A stretch of 64,000 nucleotides of DNA from Isoptericola cucumis. Lineage in GTDB: Bacteria; Actinomycetota; Actinomycetes; Actinomycetales; Cellulomonadaceae. A program made the position numbers and the translations under genes. Below, in pieces: positions 17,302 through 26,392 of this stretch. The stretch is taken from positions 186,001 to 250,000 of the forward strand of contig NZ_BMDG01000005.1 of assembly GCF_014635665.1 (NCBI RefSeq). The letters run 5' to 3'. The notes beneath the pieces are model-generated. The model saw nothing but the letters and a program-made list of their open reading frames with translations, had not been told where the DNA came from and searched no databases. The first letter of the stretch is position 1, and every line of letters starts with the position of its first letter.

Positions 17302-17307
17302 TAGGGT
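17302..17307 (+). promoter_or_regulatory. -10 element of pgsA
   Basis: TAGGGT, 6 bases before GTG 17314, which lacks a ribosome binding site. Confidence 0.5.
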
Positions 17308-17313
17308 GGTGAC

Positions 17314-17913
17314 GTGGTCACGGAAGCTCCCTCGCCCTGGAACATCGCCAACGCGGTGACGGTCCTGCGCATCCTGCTGGTGCCGGTGTTCGCGTGGGCG
17401 CTGCTCGCCGAGGGCGGGGAGTCGGTGACCTGGCGGCTCGTCGCGACGGGCATCTTCCTGCTCGCGGCGCTGAGCGACCGGGTCGACGGCCACCTGGCCC
17501 GGTCCCGAGGGCTGGTGACGGACGTCGGCAAGCTGCTCGACCCGATCGCGGACAAGGCGCTGGTCGGTGCGGCACTGATCCTGCTCTGCTGGCCGCTCGG
17601 GGAGCTGCCCTGGTGGGTGCCGACGGTGATCCTGGCCCGTGAGCTCGGCGTGACCGTGCTGCGCATGGTGGTGCTGCGGTACGCGGTGATGCCGGCCTCG
17701 CGGGGCGGCAAGCTCAAGACCGTGCTCCAGATCGCCGCCATCTCGGTGTTCCTGCTGCCGCTCGCGCACCTGCCGGGATGGTTCCTCGTCGTCGCGTGGG
17801 TGCTGCTCGCGGTCGCCATCGTCGTCACCGTCGTCACGGGGATCGACTACGCGGTGCAGGGGTGGCGGCTGCGGGCCGCCGCCCGTCGTGATCCGGGGCC
17901 CGCGGTCGCATGA
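17314..17913 (+). CDS. pgsA: CDP-diacylglycerol--glycerol-3-phosphate 3-phosphatidyltransferase
   Basis: 199-residue integral membrane enzyme that makes phosphatidylglycerol phosphate from CDP-diacylglycerol. It shows the complete CDP-alcohol phosphatidyltransferase signature: D55-x2-D58-G59-x2-A62-R63-x8-G72-x3-D76-x3-D80. About six membrane helices are present. The stop overlaps the ATG of the cinA-type gene (ATGA at 17910-17913), as in many actinobacteria where pgsA, cinA and clgR are neighbours. The PN-I-ANAVTVLRI-type N-terminus supports the start. Confidence 0.96.
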   Translation: MVTEAPSPWNIANAVTVLRILLVPVFAWALLAEGGESVTWRLVATGIFLLAALSDRVDGHLARSRGLVTDVGKLLDPIADKALVGAALILLCWPLGELPWWVPTVILARELGVTVLRMVVLRYAVMPASRGGKLKTVLQIAAISVFLLPLAHLPGWFLVVAWVLLAVAIVVTVVTGIDYAVQGWRLRAAARRDPGPAVA

Positions 17914-18383
17914 GCACGGCGGACCTGGCCCGGGCCGTGCTCGACGCGGCGCGGGGGACCGGTCTCACGCTCGGCGTGGCCGAGTCGTTGACCGGCGGCC
18001 TCGTCGTCGCCGCGCTCGTCGACGTGCCGGGGGCGTCCGTGGTGGTCCGTGGCGGGGTCGTCGCCTACGCGACAGACGTCAAGGCCTCGGTGCTCGGGGT
18101 CGACGGCGCGCTGCTCGCCGCTCGGGGTCCGGTCGACCCGGAGGTGGCCGTGCAGATGGCGGACGGCGTGCGTCGCGTGGTCGGCGCCGACGTGGGCGTC
18201 GCGACGACGGGCGTGGCCGGACCCGGGCAGCAGGACGGGCACCCGCCGGGCGAGGTGTACGTCGCGGTCAGCACGGCGGACGGTGCGCGGACCCGCCGGC
18301 TGGAGCTCGCCGGCGATCGCGCGGCGATCCGTGCCGGCGCCGTCCGCGGGGCGCTCGAGCTCACGCTCGAGGCGGTGGGGTGA
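17910..18383 (+). CDS. pncC: CinA C-terminal-type nicotinamide-nucleotide amidohydrolase
   Basis: 157 residues corresponding to the C-terminal domain of CinA only; the N-terminal pyrophosphatase domain is absent, as in other actinobacteria. The motifs AESLTGG (with the likely nucleophilic serine) and [15 protein letters not shown] are diagnostic. The enzyme deamidates nicotinamide mononucleotide to nicotinate mononucleotide in the pyridine nucleotide cycle. It is coupled to pgsA by a 4-base overlap and followed after 235 bases by clgR. Confidence 0.95.
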   Translation: MSTADLARAVLDAARGTGLTLGVAESLTGGLVVAALVDVPGASVVVRGGVVAYATDVKASVLGVDGALLAARGPVDPEVAVQMADGVRRVVGADVGVATTGVAGPGQQDGHPPGEVYVAVSTADGARTRRLELAGDRAAIRAGAVRGALELTLEAVG

Positions 18384-18526
18384 AGGATGCGTGTGGGCCC
18401 GTGAGCCCGGGAACAAGGGTGCCGGGCGGGGCGTTGGGCCGATTGTGATCACCGACAGGGCACGAACCCGTCTCGATGCGCGTCCCGCCCGGCCCGACCG
18501 GCCGCGGGCACGATACGGTAGTACCA

Positions 18527-18542
18527 CCCCTGGAACCAGGGG
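18527..18542. promoter_or_regulatory. Palindrome upstream of clgR
   Basis: CCCCTGGAACCAGGGG is a perfect 16-base dyad 76 bases before the clgR ATG. It follows a possible -10 TACGGT (18514-18519), so it could be an operator near the transcript start or a small leader hairpin. Confidence 0.5.
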
Positions 18543-18618
18543 CGGGACAGGACGGACGAGGACCACGGTCACGACCGGACACGGGCCGGCGGGGCCGGAC
18601 ACGGAGAGGGGGCGCGAG

Positions 18619-18969
18619 ATGGTCGTACTGCGACGAGAGATCGGCGACGTGCTGCGCGACACGCGGCAGCGTCAGGGGCGCACCCTGCGTGAGGTGTCGT
18701 CCGCGGCAAGGGTCTCGCTCGGCTACCTCAGCGAGGTGGAGCGTGGGCAGAAGGAGGCGTCGTCGGAGCTGCTGGCGTCCATCTGCGAGGCGCTCGACGT
18801 ACCGATGTCGCTCGTGCTGCGCGAGGTGAGCGACCGTATCGCCGTCGCCGAGGGGCTGCACATCCCCGACACCATCCCGGCGGACGTCTTCGCCGGCATG
18901 CTGGGCCGCGGCTGCGACTCCCGAGGCGCCGAGCCGGCGCTGCGGGAGGACCTCGCACCGGTCGGCTGA
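18619..18969 (+). CDS. clgR: XRE-family regulator ClgR
   Basis: 116 residues. The N-terminal helix-turn-helix spans about 5-62: [30 protein letters not shown] is near-identical in build to ClgR of Streptomyces and Corynebacterium. ClgR activates Clp protease and other proteolysis/stress genes and is itself degraded by ClpCP; the C-terminal end here (REDLAPVG) is short and lacks the AA degron of some homologues. ATG 18619 is preceded by a purine-rich AGAGGGGG. It ends before a strong hairpin. Confidence 0.92.
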   Translation: MVVLRREIGDVLRDTRQRQGRTLREVSSAARVSLGYLSEVERGQKEASSELLASICEALDVPMSLVLREVSDRIAVAEGLHIPDTIPADVFAGMLGRGCDSRGAEPALREDLAPVG

Positions 18970-19007
18970 CCGACGCGGCCCGCCCTGCGGGTCCGACACG
19001 TACTGTG

Positions 19008-19037
19008 CGAAGGGCGCCCCGGACGGGGCGCCCTTCG
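19008..19037. terminator. Perfect 13-bp hairpin between clgR and the Nei gene
   Basis: CGAAGGGCGCCCC (19008-19020) pairs exactly with 19025-19037 around GGAC. No T-run. It serves both convergent genes. Confidence 0.85.
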
Positions 19038-19068
19038 TCGTGCGGGGGACCGGGCGGGCCGCCGGCGC

Positions 19069-19869
19069 TCAGGCCGCCGCGGGCGGGCGCTGGCACCCGG
19101 GGCACCAGTACACCGGGCGGTCGTACGGCGGCCGGCCGGCGCGGCCGACGGCGATCGTGGTCGCGCAGCGCCGGCACGGCCGGCGCGCCCTCCCGTGCAC
19201 GGCACGCTCGACGGCCTGCAGGCCGCGCGCACGCCCGACCTGGACGCTGCGAGCCATGAGGCGGTGCGCGGTGGCGAGCACCCGGCCGAGCGCGGCGGTG
19301 TCGAGCGTGTCGGTCGGCGTCCACGGCCAGACCCGGAGCGCGAACAACGTCTCGGCGGTCCAGATCGTGCCGAGCCCGGCGACCGGCCGCTGGTCGAGCA
19401 GCGACTCCGCCAGCGGGCGCGCACCCTGGGCCGTCAGCCGTCGCACGCCGTCGGCGAGCCCGGCGTCGAGGAAGCCGTCGCCGAGCACGTCCGGACCGAG
19501 GTTGGCGAGGAGCCGCCCCTCTTCGTGGGTCGGCACCAGGTCGAGCATCCCGAGGCTGCGCCCCAGGCAGGTCCACGAGGCGGTGGCCAGCACCGCCCGC
19601 ACGTCGGGGGCGCGGGCGGCCGCGTCACGGGTGCCGGTCCGGTGCACGTGCCAGGTGCCGTCCATGCGCAGGTGCGTGTGGAGCGTGCGGCCGTCGTCGA
19701 GCCGGGTGAGCAGGTGCTTGCCGTAGGCGGCGCTCGACGTCACCGAGGCCCCGTCGAGCACGGCCCCTGCCGCCGACGGCCAGCGCAGCTCCGCCCGCAC
19801 GAGCGGCGCGCCGGTGAGCGCCGCGCCGAGCCGCTCGGCCGTGAGGCGCACGACGTCTCCCTCGGGCAC
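19069..19869 (-). CDS. Fpg/Nei family DNA glycosylase/AP lyase
   Basis: 266 residues. The N-terminus MPEGDVVRLTAERL has the catalytic P2-E3, and the beta-hairpin lysine is in AAYGKHLL. HLRMDGTWHVHR is the second family segment. The C-terminal zinc finger is complete: CRRC and, 16 residues later, CPGC. This combination marks Nei2-type endonuclease VIII of actinobacteria, which removes oxidised pyrimidines and nicks the abasic site in base-excision repair. An Fpg with 8-oxoguanine preference is less likely given the N-terminal sequence. The lhr helicase gene is the next large gene but does not share a transcript. Confidence 0.93.
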   Translation of the reverse strand: MPEGDVVRLTAERLGAALTGAPLVRAELRWPSAAGAVLDGASVTSSAAYGKHLLTRLDDGRTLHTHLRMDGTWHVHRTGTRDAAARAPDVRAVLATASWTCLGRSLGMLDLVPTHEEGRLLANLGPDVLGDGFLDAGLADGVRRLTAQGARPLAESLLDQRPVAGLGTIWTAETLFALRVWPWTPTDTLDTAALGRVLATAHRLMARSVQVGRARGLQAVERAVHGRARRPCRRCATTIAVGRAGRPPYDRPVYWCPGCQRPPAAA

Positions 19870-20064
19870 GAGCCCTCCTCGTCCGTGGTGAGCGTCGTCC
19901 GTGGCGGCCCTCGGCCACGGTGTCCGGGACCGCTCCCAGGCTAGCGGCGCCCGGGGGTACGAGAGGAGTACGGGCCTCCCCTGAGCGCGCTCGGGGAAAC
20001 CTCAGGGGACGATCGGGGGCGAACCCGATGGTCGGCCGCTCGTGCGGTCCGCCAGGCTTGTCCC

Positions 20065-20889
20065 ATGCCCGCCGCCCCCGCCGTCCAGCCGTCCGACCTG
20101 GCACGACGTACCCCGCCCGGCGGGCACGGCGCTGTCGGGACCTCCGGGGCGAGCATCGGCACGAGCACCCGCGTCCTCGGCTGGGTCGGAGCCGCCGCTC
20201 TTGCGGCGATGGTCGCCGCACACGTCGTCGGGGCCGCCGTGGTGGACCCGCTCGTGGACCCGGTGAGCTTCTACGCCTTCGTGCCCGGGGGCGGCGAGCT
20301 GATCCTGCTCGGCGGGTCCCTGCTGGCCGTCCTGGGGCTGGTGCTGGCGGCCCGCGCGTACGCGGCCGGCCTCGCGGCAGGGGCGGTCCCGGTGATGGCG
20401 ATGGGAGTCTTCGCCGTCGCGATGGTGCTGGTCGGGCTGTTCCCGACCGACCCGCCCGACGCCGCCGTCACGACCGTCTCCGCGGTGGTGCACCGCGTGA
20501 GCGCGGCCACGGCGTTCGGCGTGCTGCCGCTCGTCGGCCTGAGCATGGCGGGCACGATCAGGACCCCACGGTCGGCCTACCCGGCCCGGCTGCGGCGCAC
20601 CGCCGGTGCGCTGGCGGTGCTCGTCGGCGCGTTCCTCGCGATCCACCTGCCGCTCGCGGCGGCCGGGTCCGGGATCGCCGCCTTCGGCCTCCTCGAGCGC
20701 GCCGGCTTCGTCATCATGATCGGCTACCTGTTCCTCCTCGCCCGCACCATCGACCTGGAGACGGGCGAGACGGGCGAGACGGGCGAGACGGGCGAGGCCG
20801 GGCCGGCGGAGCTCGTGGTGGGCACCTCGGCGACGCCCCTGCCGACCGCGGACCTCAGCGAGGAGCGGGACGCAGTCCTCGCGGCGTGA
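20065..20889 (+). CDS. DUF998 family membrane protein
   Basis: 274 residues with six predicted membrane helices between about 35 and 230. AFVPGGGELILLGGSLLAVLG and VLVGLFPTDPPDA, then VHRVSAATAFGVLPL, are typical of DUF998. The C-terminal tail carries the repeat ETG-ETG-ETG-ETG encoded by four 9-base units, then an acidic end. The last 35 bases overlap the end of lhr on the opposite strand. Function unknown in the family. Confidence 0.85.
   Translation: MPAAPAVQPSDLARRTPPGGHGAVGTSGASIGTSTRVLGWVGAAALAAMVAAHVVGAAVVDPLVDPVSFYAFVPGGGELILLGGSLLAVLGLVLAARAYAAGLAAGAVPVMAMGVFAVAMVLVGLFPTDPPDAAVTTVSAVVHRVSAATAFGVLPLVGLSMAGTIRTPRSAYPARLRRTAGALAVLVGAFLAIHLPLAAAGSGIAAFGLLERAGFVIMIGYLFLLARTIDLETGETGETGETGEAGPAELVVGTSATPLPTADLSEERDAVLAA
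20758..20793 (+). repeat. Four tandem 9-base units GAGACGGGC inside the DUF998 gene
   Basis: Perfect in-frame units encode glutamate-threonine-glycine four times in the cytoplasmic tail. Copy number is likely to vary between strains without a frameshift. Confidence 0.85.
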
Positions 20890-23800
20890 CGCCGAAGCCG
20901 GCGTCGAGCAGGGCCGCGGCCGCCGGCGTGCGGTCGCGGGCGGCGGTGAGGGCCGGGACGCCGTCGACGCGCTGCACCAGGAGCTTGCCGAGGCGGCCCG
21001 CGCGCGCCGCGTCCGCGAGCACCGTCGCGGCCAGCCCGAGCCTCGGGCCGCCCACCCCGAACGACAGGAGGGAGCGGCCCCCGCGCTCCACGTACAGCGC
21101 CAGGTCGCCGTCGACCATGACCACCACCGCGCCGGCCTTGCGCCCGGGGCGGTGCACCCCGCCGCGCGCGCCGGGCCGTCCGTCGCCGTCCCCTTCGCCG
21201 GACGCGGGCGCCGGCCAGGCGAGAGCAGCCCCGTACGGGTTCGCCGGATCGGCGGCGGCGAGCAGGACCGCCTGGTGCCGCAGGTCGGGGACGGCCGCGC
21301 CCGCCACGTCGTCGCGCGCGGCGGCCTCCGCCTCGAGCGCCCGCGCACGGTCCTGGGCATCGGTGCGCAGCTGGTCGACCGCGCCGGGCAGGGCGAACTG
21401 CGACCCGCCGAGGTGCTCGACGAAGTAGCCGCGCCGCACCGTGCCGCGCTCCTCGAGCTCCGACAGCACCCGGTAGATGCCACGGAACACGCCCGTCACG
21501 CCCTCGGACGGGGCGACCGCGCGGGTGAGGACCCCGTGCCGCTCCAGCAGCACCTGGGTGAGGGCGTGGGTGCGCACCGTCGGGTCCTGCTCGCGGGCCG
21601 GGAGGGCCGCCCACCGGCCGCCGCCGCCCGGGACCGGGCCGGCATGCGCCGACGACGGCCGGGCGAGGGCGAACCGCGACCGGCGCACGGGCCGCGCCCG
21701 GGCCGGGGCGCGCGGCGCCCGGTGCGCGCCCCCGGCCCCGCCGAGCCGCTCCCGCAGCACCGCGGGCGAGTCGTTCGTCACGAGCCCGGACCACACCAGG
21801 TCCCACAGGGCCTCGAGCGTGTCGGCCCGGGAGGCGTCCGCGAGCTCCGCCAGGCAGGGCAGGAAGAACCCGCCCGACCCCGTGAGCAGGTCGAGCAGCA
21901 CGCGGTGCAGCGTGCTGCCGAGCGCGCCGTCGCCCTCGCCGTCCGCCTCGTCGCCGCCCGGCATGCCCAGCGTCCCCGGCAGGGGCGGCAGGGTGAGCGG
22001 GGCGTCGTCGGCCAGGTGGAGGCTCACCATCCCGTCGCCGCCGCCCGAGCCCGGCAGCCGCGCGTGGCCGCACCACAGCACGTCGCCCGCCGTCGTCAGC
22101 TCGTCGAGCAGCGCGGGGGAGTAGTCGGCGACCCGCGCCGGCAGCACGAGCGTCTCCAGGGCGCTCGCGGGCACGGCCGCGCCCGCGAGCTGCTCCACCG
22201 CCCGCAGCACGCCGTCGTGACCTCGGAGGGTGCCGCCGGCGCTGGTGGCGCCGCGGGAGGACGTGCCGGCGGATGTCGCGATGCCCTGCCACCGGGGGAG
22301 GAAGACACCGAGGGCCTCCTGGTCGACCGGCTCGACCTCGGCGCGCAGCGCCGCGAGCGACCGCCGCCGCAGGGTGCGCAGCACCTCGGGGTCGCACCAC
22401 TCGTCGCCCGTGCCGCCGAGGGACTCCGGGCGCAGCCGCCCGCGCACGAGCACGCCCGCGGTCTCCAGCCGCGTCAGGGTCTGCGCCGCGACGGCCACGC
22501 CCAGCCCGAGACGGCGCGCGACGTCGGCGGCACCGAAGGGCCCGTGCGTCCGCGCGTGCCGGCGCAGCAGGTCGCCGAGGGGGTCGGGGACCGGCTCGGT
22601 GAACGTCTCGGGCACGCCCACGGGAAGCGCGACGCCGAGCGCGTCCCGCAGCCGCCCGGCGTCCTCGACCACGGCCCACTGCTCGACCTCGTCCTGCCGG
22701 TCCGCCGGGATCCCCCCGAGCCGGACACGGATCACCCGCCGCGCCGCCTCGAGCTCCGCGAGCCACGCCGCGACCTCCTCGCGGCGGTCGTCGCGGGTGC
22801 GGTCCCGCAGCGCCGCCGCCGGGTGCGGGCCGGACCGGCGCAGCACGTCCCACAGCCCCTCCGCGTCGCGCGCACGGCGCTCCGGGGCCAGCGCCTGGAG
22901 CTCTGCCTCCGTGCGTTCCACGGCGCCCGGGTCGAGCAGGTCGGCCAGCGGGGTCGCCCCCTGGTCGCCGAGCAGCTCCGCCAGCAGCGCGGGGTCCAGC
23001 GACAGCGCCGCCGCCCGACGCTCGGCCAGCGGTGCGTCGCCGTCGTAGAGGAACTGGGCGGTGTAGCCGAACAGCAGCGCCTGCGCGAACGGCGACGGCT
23101 GCGACGTCGTCACCTCGACGAGGCGGACCTGCCCGCCCGCGAGACCGCGCATGAGCTCCGCCAGCGCCGCGACGTCGAAGTCGTCCTGCAGGCACTCGCG
23201 GGCCGCCTCGAGCATCACCGGGAAGTCCGGGAACGCCGACGCCACCTGCAGCAGCTGGGACGCGCGCTGACGCTGCTGCCACAGCGGCTGCCGGCGGTCC
23301 GGACGCCGCCGCGGCAGCAGCAGCGCCCGCGCCGCCGCCTCCCGGAACCGGGCCGCGAACATCACCGACCCGCCGAGCTCCTCCCGCACGGCGCCCGGCA
23401 CCTCGTCCGGGTCGATGAGCAGGTCCTCCGCGCCGAGACCAGGCGCCGCGCCGCCGTCGTCAGACGCCCGGCCCTGGTCCCACGAAGCTTCCCCGCCCTG
23501 GTCCCGCAGTGCTTCCCCGCCCAGATCCCACCCGGTGTCCCCGGTGTCCGGCAGCCGCAGCACGATCCCGTCGTCGGAGTGCATGGCCGCCACGTCGGTG
23601 CCGTACCGCTCGCGCAGGCGCGCTGCGACCACCAGCGCCCACGGCGCGTGCACCCGGGCGCCGAACGGCGAGTGCACCACCACCCGCCAGTCGCCGAGCT
23701 CGTCGCGGAACCGCTCGATGACCACGGTGCGGTCGTCCGGCAGCCGACCGGTCGCCCGGCGCTGCTCGGTCAGGTACGACGCGAGGTTGTCCGCCGCCCA

Positions 23801-26074
23801 CGCGTCGAGGCCCGCGTCGCGCAGCGACCTCAGGCCGTGGTCGGTGCCCTGGGCCTCGTCGTCGGCGAGCAGCGCGTCCGTCGTGCGCACGAACTCCCCG
23901 ACGGCGCGCCCCAGCTCGGCCGGCCGGCCGGGGGAGTCGCCCTTCCAGAACGGCAGCCGGCCGGGGAGCCCGGGCGCGGGGGTCACGAGCACGCGGTCCG
24001 GGGTGATGTCCTCGATGCGCCAGGTCGACGAGCCCAGGGTGAAGGTGTCGCCGACCCGCGACTCGTACACCATCTCCTCGTCCAGCTCCCCGACCCGCTT
24101 GCCGCCGCGCGGCCGGGCTCCGCCGTCGGCCGGCGCGTCGTCGGCCGGGGACCCCGACGTCGGCGCGTCGGTGGCGAGGAACACGCCGTACATCCCACGG
24201 TCGGGGATGGTGCCCCCGCTCGTCGCCGCCAGGCGCAGCGCACCCGGGCGACCGGACAGGCGGTCGGTCGCCCGGTCCCACACGACCCGGGCGCGCAGCT
24301 CGGCGAAGTCCTCGCTGGGATACCGGCCGGCGAGCATGTCGAGCACGGCGCGCCACGTCGCGTCGCCGAGCCCGGCGAACGGCGCCGCTCGGCGGACCAG
24401 GGCGAGCAGCTCGCCCGCGTCCCAGTCGTCGACGGCGAGCGCGGCCACGACCTGCTGGGCGAGGACGTCGAGGGGGTTCGCCGGCACGTGCAGGTGCTCG
24501 ATCTCGCCCGCCCGCATCCGCTGGGCGACCACCGTCGCAGGCACGAGGTCGCCGCGGAACGTGGGGAACACGACGCCGTGCGACACGGCCCCCACCTGGT
24601 GGCCCGCCCGCCCGATCCGCTGCAGGCCGCTCGCCACCGACGGCGGCGCGCCGACCTGGACCACGAGGTCGATCGCCCCCATGTCGATGCCCAGCTCCAG
24701 CGACGACGTCGCCACCACCGCGGGCAGGCGGCCCGCCTTGAGCTCCGACTCCGTGCGGGTGCGCTCGACCCGGCTCATCGACCCGTGGTGGGCCCGGGCG
24801 AGCACCGGCACCTCGGCGCCGGGTGCGCCGTCGGGGGACGTCCCGGCGTCGTGCACGGCGGGGATGCCCACGGACACCCCTGACTGGGCCTGCACCTGCG
24901 CGGCCTGCTGGGTGCCCGGCTCCGGCAGCTCGATCCCCGAGCGCTCCGCCCACAGCTCGTTCACCCGGGCGGTCAGGCGTTCGGCGCCGCGCCGCGAGTT
25001 GGTGAACACGAGCGTCGAGCGGTGCTCGGCGACCAGGTCGACGACGCGCTCCTCGACGTGCGGCCACACCGACGCCCGGCGCAGGGGCGAGGTGGCGGCG
25101 CCGGTCAGGTCGACCTCCTCGTCGCCGGCGGGGCCGTCCCCGCCCGCGCCGGGCCCGCCCGCCGGGACCTGGGGGGCGGTCTGCGGCGTGGTCTGCGGGG
25201 CACCCGGGTCGGGGACGGTCGCGGCGGAGTCCAGGTCGGACAGGTCGGGCACCGGCACGACCACGTCGATCGCCCACCGCTTGGTCGACGGCGGCTGCAC
25301 CACCACGACCTCACGACCGCCGTCGCCCGGCGTCCGGTGCCCGCCGAGGAACGCGGAGACCGCGTCGACGGGTCGGACGGTCGCCGACAGCCCGATGCGC
25401 TGGGCCGGCCGGTCCAGCATCGCGTCCAGGCGTTCGAGGCTGAGAGCCAGGTGCGCGCCGCGCTTGGTGCCCGCGACGGCGTGGATCTCGTCGACGACGA
25501 CCGTCTCGACCCCCGCGAGCCCGGCACGGGCCTGCGACGTGAGGACGAGGAAGAGGGACTCGGGCGTGGTGACGAGCACGTCCGGCGGCCGGGTGGCGAA
25601 GGCCCGGCGCTCGGACGGGGGCGTGTCGCCCGTGCGGGCCCCGACGGTGATCTCCTCCACCGGCACGTCGAGCCGGGCCGCGGCCTGCCGGATCCCGGCG
25701 AGCGGCGAGCGCAGGTTGCGCTGCACGTCGGCGGCCAGCGCCTTGAGCGGGGAGACGTAGAGCACACGGCAGCGGCGCGCCCGCTCGGGCGGCGGCGTGG
25801 TGGTGAGCCGGTCGATCGCCCAGAGGAACGCGGCGAGGGTCTTGCCGGAGCCGGTCGGCGCCACGACCAGCGCGTGCCGGTCGCTGCTGATCGCCTCCCA
25901 GGCGCCCACCTGGGCGGCCGTGGGCGCCTCGAACGCCCCGCCGAACCACGCGCGCGTCGCGGGCCCGAAGCGCGACAGGACGTCGGCCGCCGGCCCCGGG
26001 GCGCGGTCGGCCGCGGTCGCGCTCGTCGCGGCTGGCCCGGCGTTCTCGGGGGTGTCCTCGGTGCTGCCCGTCAC
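20855..26074 (-). CDS. lhr: Large ATP-dependent helicase Lhr
   Basis: 1739 residues, the largest gene here. Helicase core: Walker A APTGSGKT (72-79), DEIH (195-198), LSATVRPVDAV, then the second RecA domain with TSSLELGIDMGAIDLV and GRAGHQ. The Lhr-specific winged-helix/beta-barrel core and the ~800-residue C-terminal part (including PWQNG-unrelated ARRVIRVRLGGIP and the HYFVEHLGGSQFALPGA-like end) are present. Lhr is a 3'-5' translocating single-stranded DNA motor that unwinds RNA:DNA hybrids and is damage-induced in mycobacteria. Its 3' end overlaps the DUF998 gene. Two acidic/proline-rich insertions (near 25200 and 24150) are lineage-specific. Confidence 0.94.
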   Translation of the reverse strand: MTGSTEDTPENAGPAATSATAADRAPGPAADVLSRFGPATRAWFGGAFEAPTAAQVGAWEAISSDRHALVVAPTGSGKTLAAFLWAIDRLTTTPPPERARRCRVLYVSPLKALAADVQRNLRSPLAGIRQAAARLDVPVEEITVGARTGDTPPSERRAFATRPPDVLVTTPESLFLVLTSQARAGLAGVETVVVDEIHAVAGTKRGAHLALSLERLDAMLDRPAQRIGLSATVRPVDAVSAFLGGHRTPGDGGREVVVVQPPSTKRWAIDVVVPVPDLSDLDSAATVPDPGAPQTTPQTAPQVPAGGPGAGGDGPAGDEEVDLTGAATSPLRRASVWPHVEERVVDLVAEHRSTLVFTNSRRGAERLTARVNELWAERSGIELPEPGTQQAAQVQAQSGVSVGIPAVHDAGTSPDGAPGAEVPVLARAHHGSMSRVERTRTESELKAGRLPAVVATSSLELGIDMGAIDLVVQVGAPPSVASGLQRIGRAGHQVGAVSHGVVFPTFRGDLVPATVVAQRMRAGEIEHLHVPANPLDVLAQQVVAALAVDDWDAGELLALVRRAAPFAGLGDATWRAVLDMLAGRYPSEDFAELRARVVWDRATDRLSGRPGALRLAATSGGTIPDRGMYGVFLATDAPTSGSPADDAPADGGARPRGGKRVGELDEEMVYESRVGDTFTLGSSTWRIEDITPDRVLVTPAPGLPGRLPFWKGDSPGRPAELGRAVGEFVRTTDALLADDEAQGTDHGLRSLRDAGLDAWAADNLASYLTEQRRATGRLPDDRTVVIERFRDELGDWRVVVHSPFGARVHAPWALVVAARLRERYGTDVAAMHSDDGIVLRLPDTGDTGWDLGGEALRDQGGEASWDQGRASDDGGAAPGLGAEDLLIDPDEVPGAVREELGGSVMFAARFREAAARALLLPRRRPDRRQPLWQQRQRASQLLQVASAFPDFPVMLEAARECLQDDFDVAALAELMRGLAGGQVRLVEVTTSQPSPFAQALLFGYTAQFLYDGDAPLAERRAAALSLDPALLAELLGDQGATPLADLLDPGAVERTEAELQALAPERRARDAEGLWDVLRRSGPHPAAALRDRTRDDRREEVAAWLAELEAARRVIRVRLGGIPADRQDEVEQWAVVEDAGRLRDALGVALPVGVPETFTEPVPDPLGDLLRRHARTHGPFGAADVARRLGLGVAVAAQTLTRLETAGVLVRGRLRPESLGGTGDEWCDPEVLRTLRRRSLAALRAEVEPVDQEALGVFLPRWQGIATSAGTSSRGATSAGGTLRGHDGVLRAVEQLAGAAVPASALETLVLPARVADYSPALLDELTTAGDVLWCGHARLPGSGGGDGMVSLHLADDAPLTLPPLPGTLGMPGGDEADGEGDGALGSTLHRVLLDLLTGSGGFFLPCLAELADASRADTLEALWDLVWSGLVTNDSPAVLRERLGGAGGAHRAPRAPARARPVRRSRFALARPSSAHAGPVPGGGGRWAALPAREQDPTVRTHALTQVLLERHGVLTRAVAPSEGVTGVFRGIYRVLSELEERGTVRRGYFVEHLGGSQFALPGAVDQLRTDAQDRARALEAEAAARDDVAGAAVPDLRHQAVLLAAADPANPYGAALAWPAPASGEGDGDGRPGARGGVHRPGRKAGAVVVMVDGDLALYVERGGRSLLSFGVGGPRLGLAATVLADAARAGRLGKLLVQRVDGVPALTAARDRTPAAAALLDAGFGVTPRGLRPAPR

Positions 26075-26129
26075 CCGGTCATCGTGGCAGGCGGCACCGA
26101 CACCCCGCAGGCCGTGGCACGCTGGAACC

Positions 26130-26363
26130 GTGCGATATCGGGAGTTCGGAGAGCTGGTCGACGAGGTCTTCGGGCCCGCCTACGGACGCACCCTGGTGCG
26201 GGAGCAGGTGCTGACCCGCCTCGAGGGCCGCACGCCGGCCGAGGCCCTGGAGGCGGGGGTCGAGCCGCGCGTCGTCTGGCACGCCCTGTGCGACGCGCTG
26301 GACGTGCCGGACTCGCAGCGCTGGGGCCACGACACCCGCCGCCCGGCGCCGCCCGCGCGCTGA
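26130..26363 (+). CDS. DUF3046 family protein
   Basis: 77 residues. MRYREFGELVDEVFGPAYG and TPAEALEAGVEPRVVWHALCDALDVP are the two conserved blocks of DUF3046, a small actinobacterial family almost always found next to recA. Here it lies 3.5 kb from recA because two genes are inserted. GTG 26130 fits the family N-terminus; the longer frame upstream is antisense to lhr. Function unknown. Confidence 0.92.
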   Translation: MRYREFGELVDEVFGPAYGRTLVREQVLTRLEGRTPAEALEAGVEPRVVWHALCDALDVPDSQRWGHDTRRPAPPAR

Positions 26364-26392
26364 ACCGCCCGCCCGCGCGGCATCATGGCGCC

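Noticed and set aside
21152-24883. A 1243-residue open frame antisense to lhr
   Set aside because: No recognisable motif; composed of residues expected from reading the lhr codons on the other strand.
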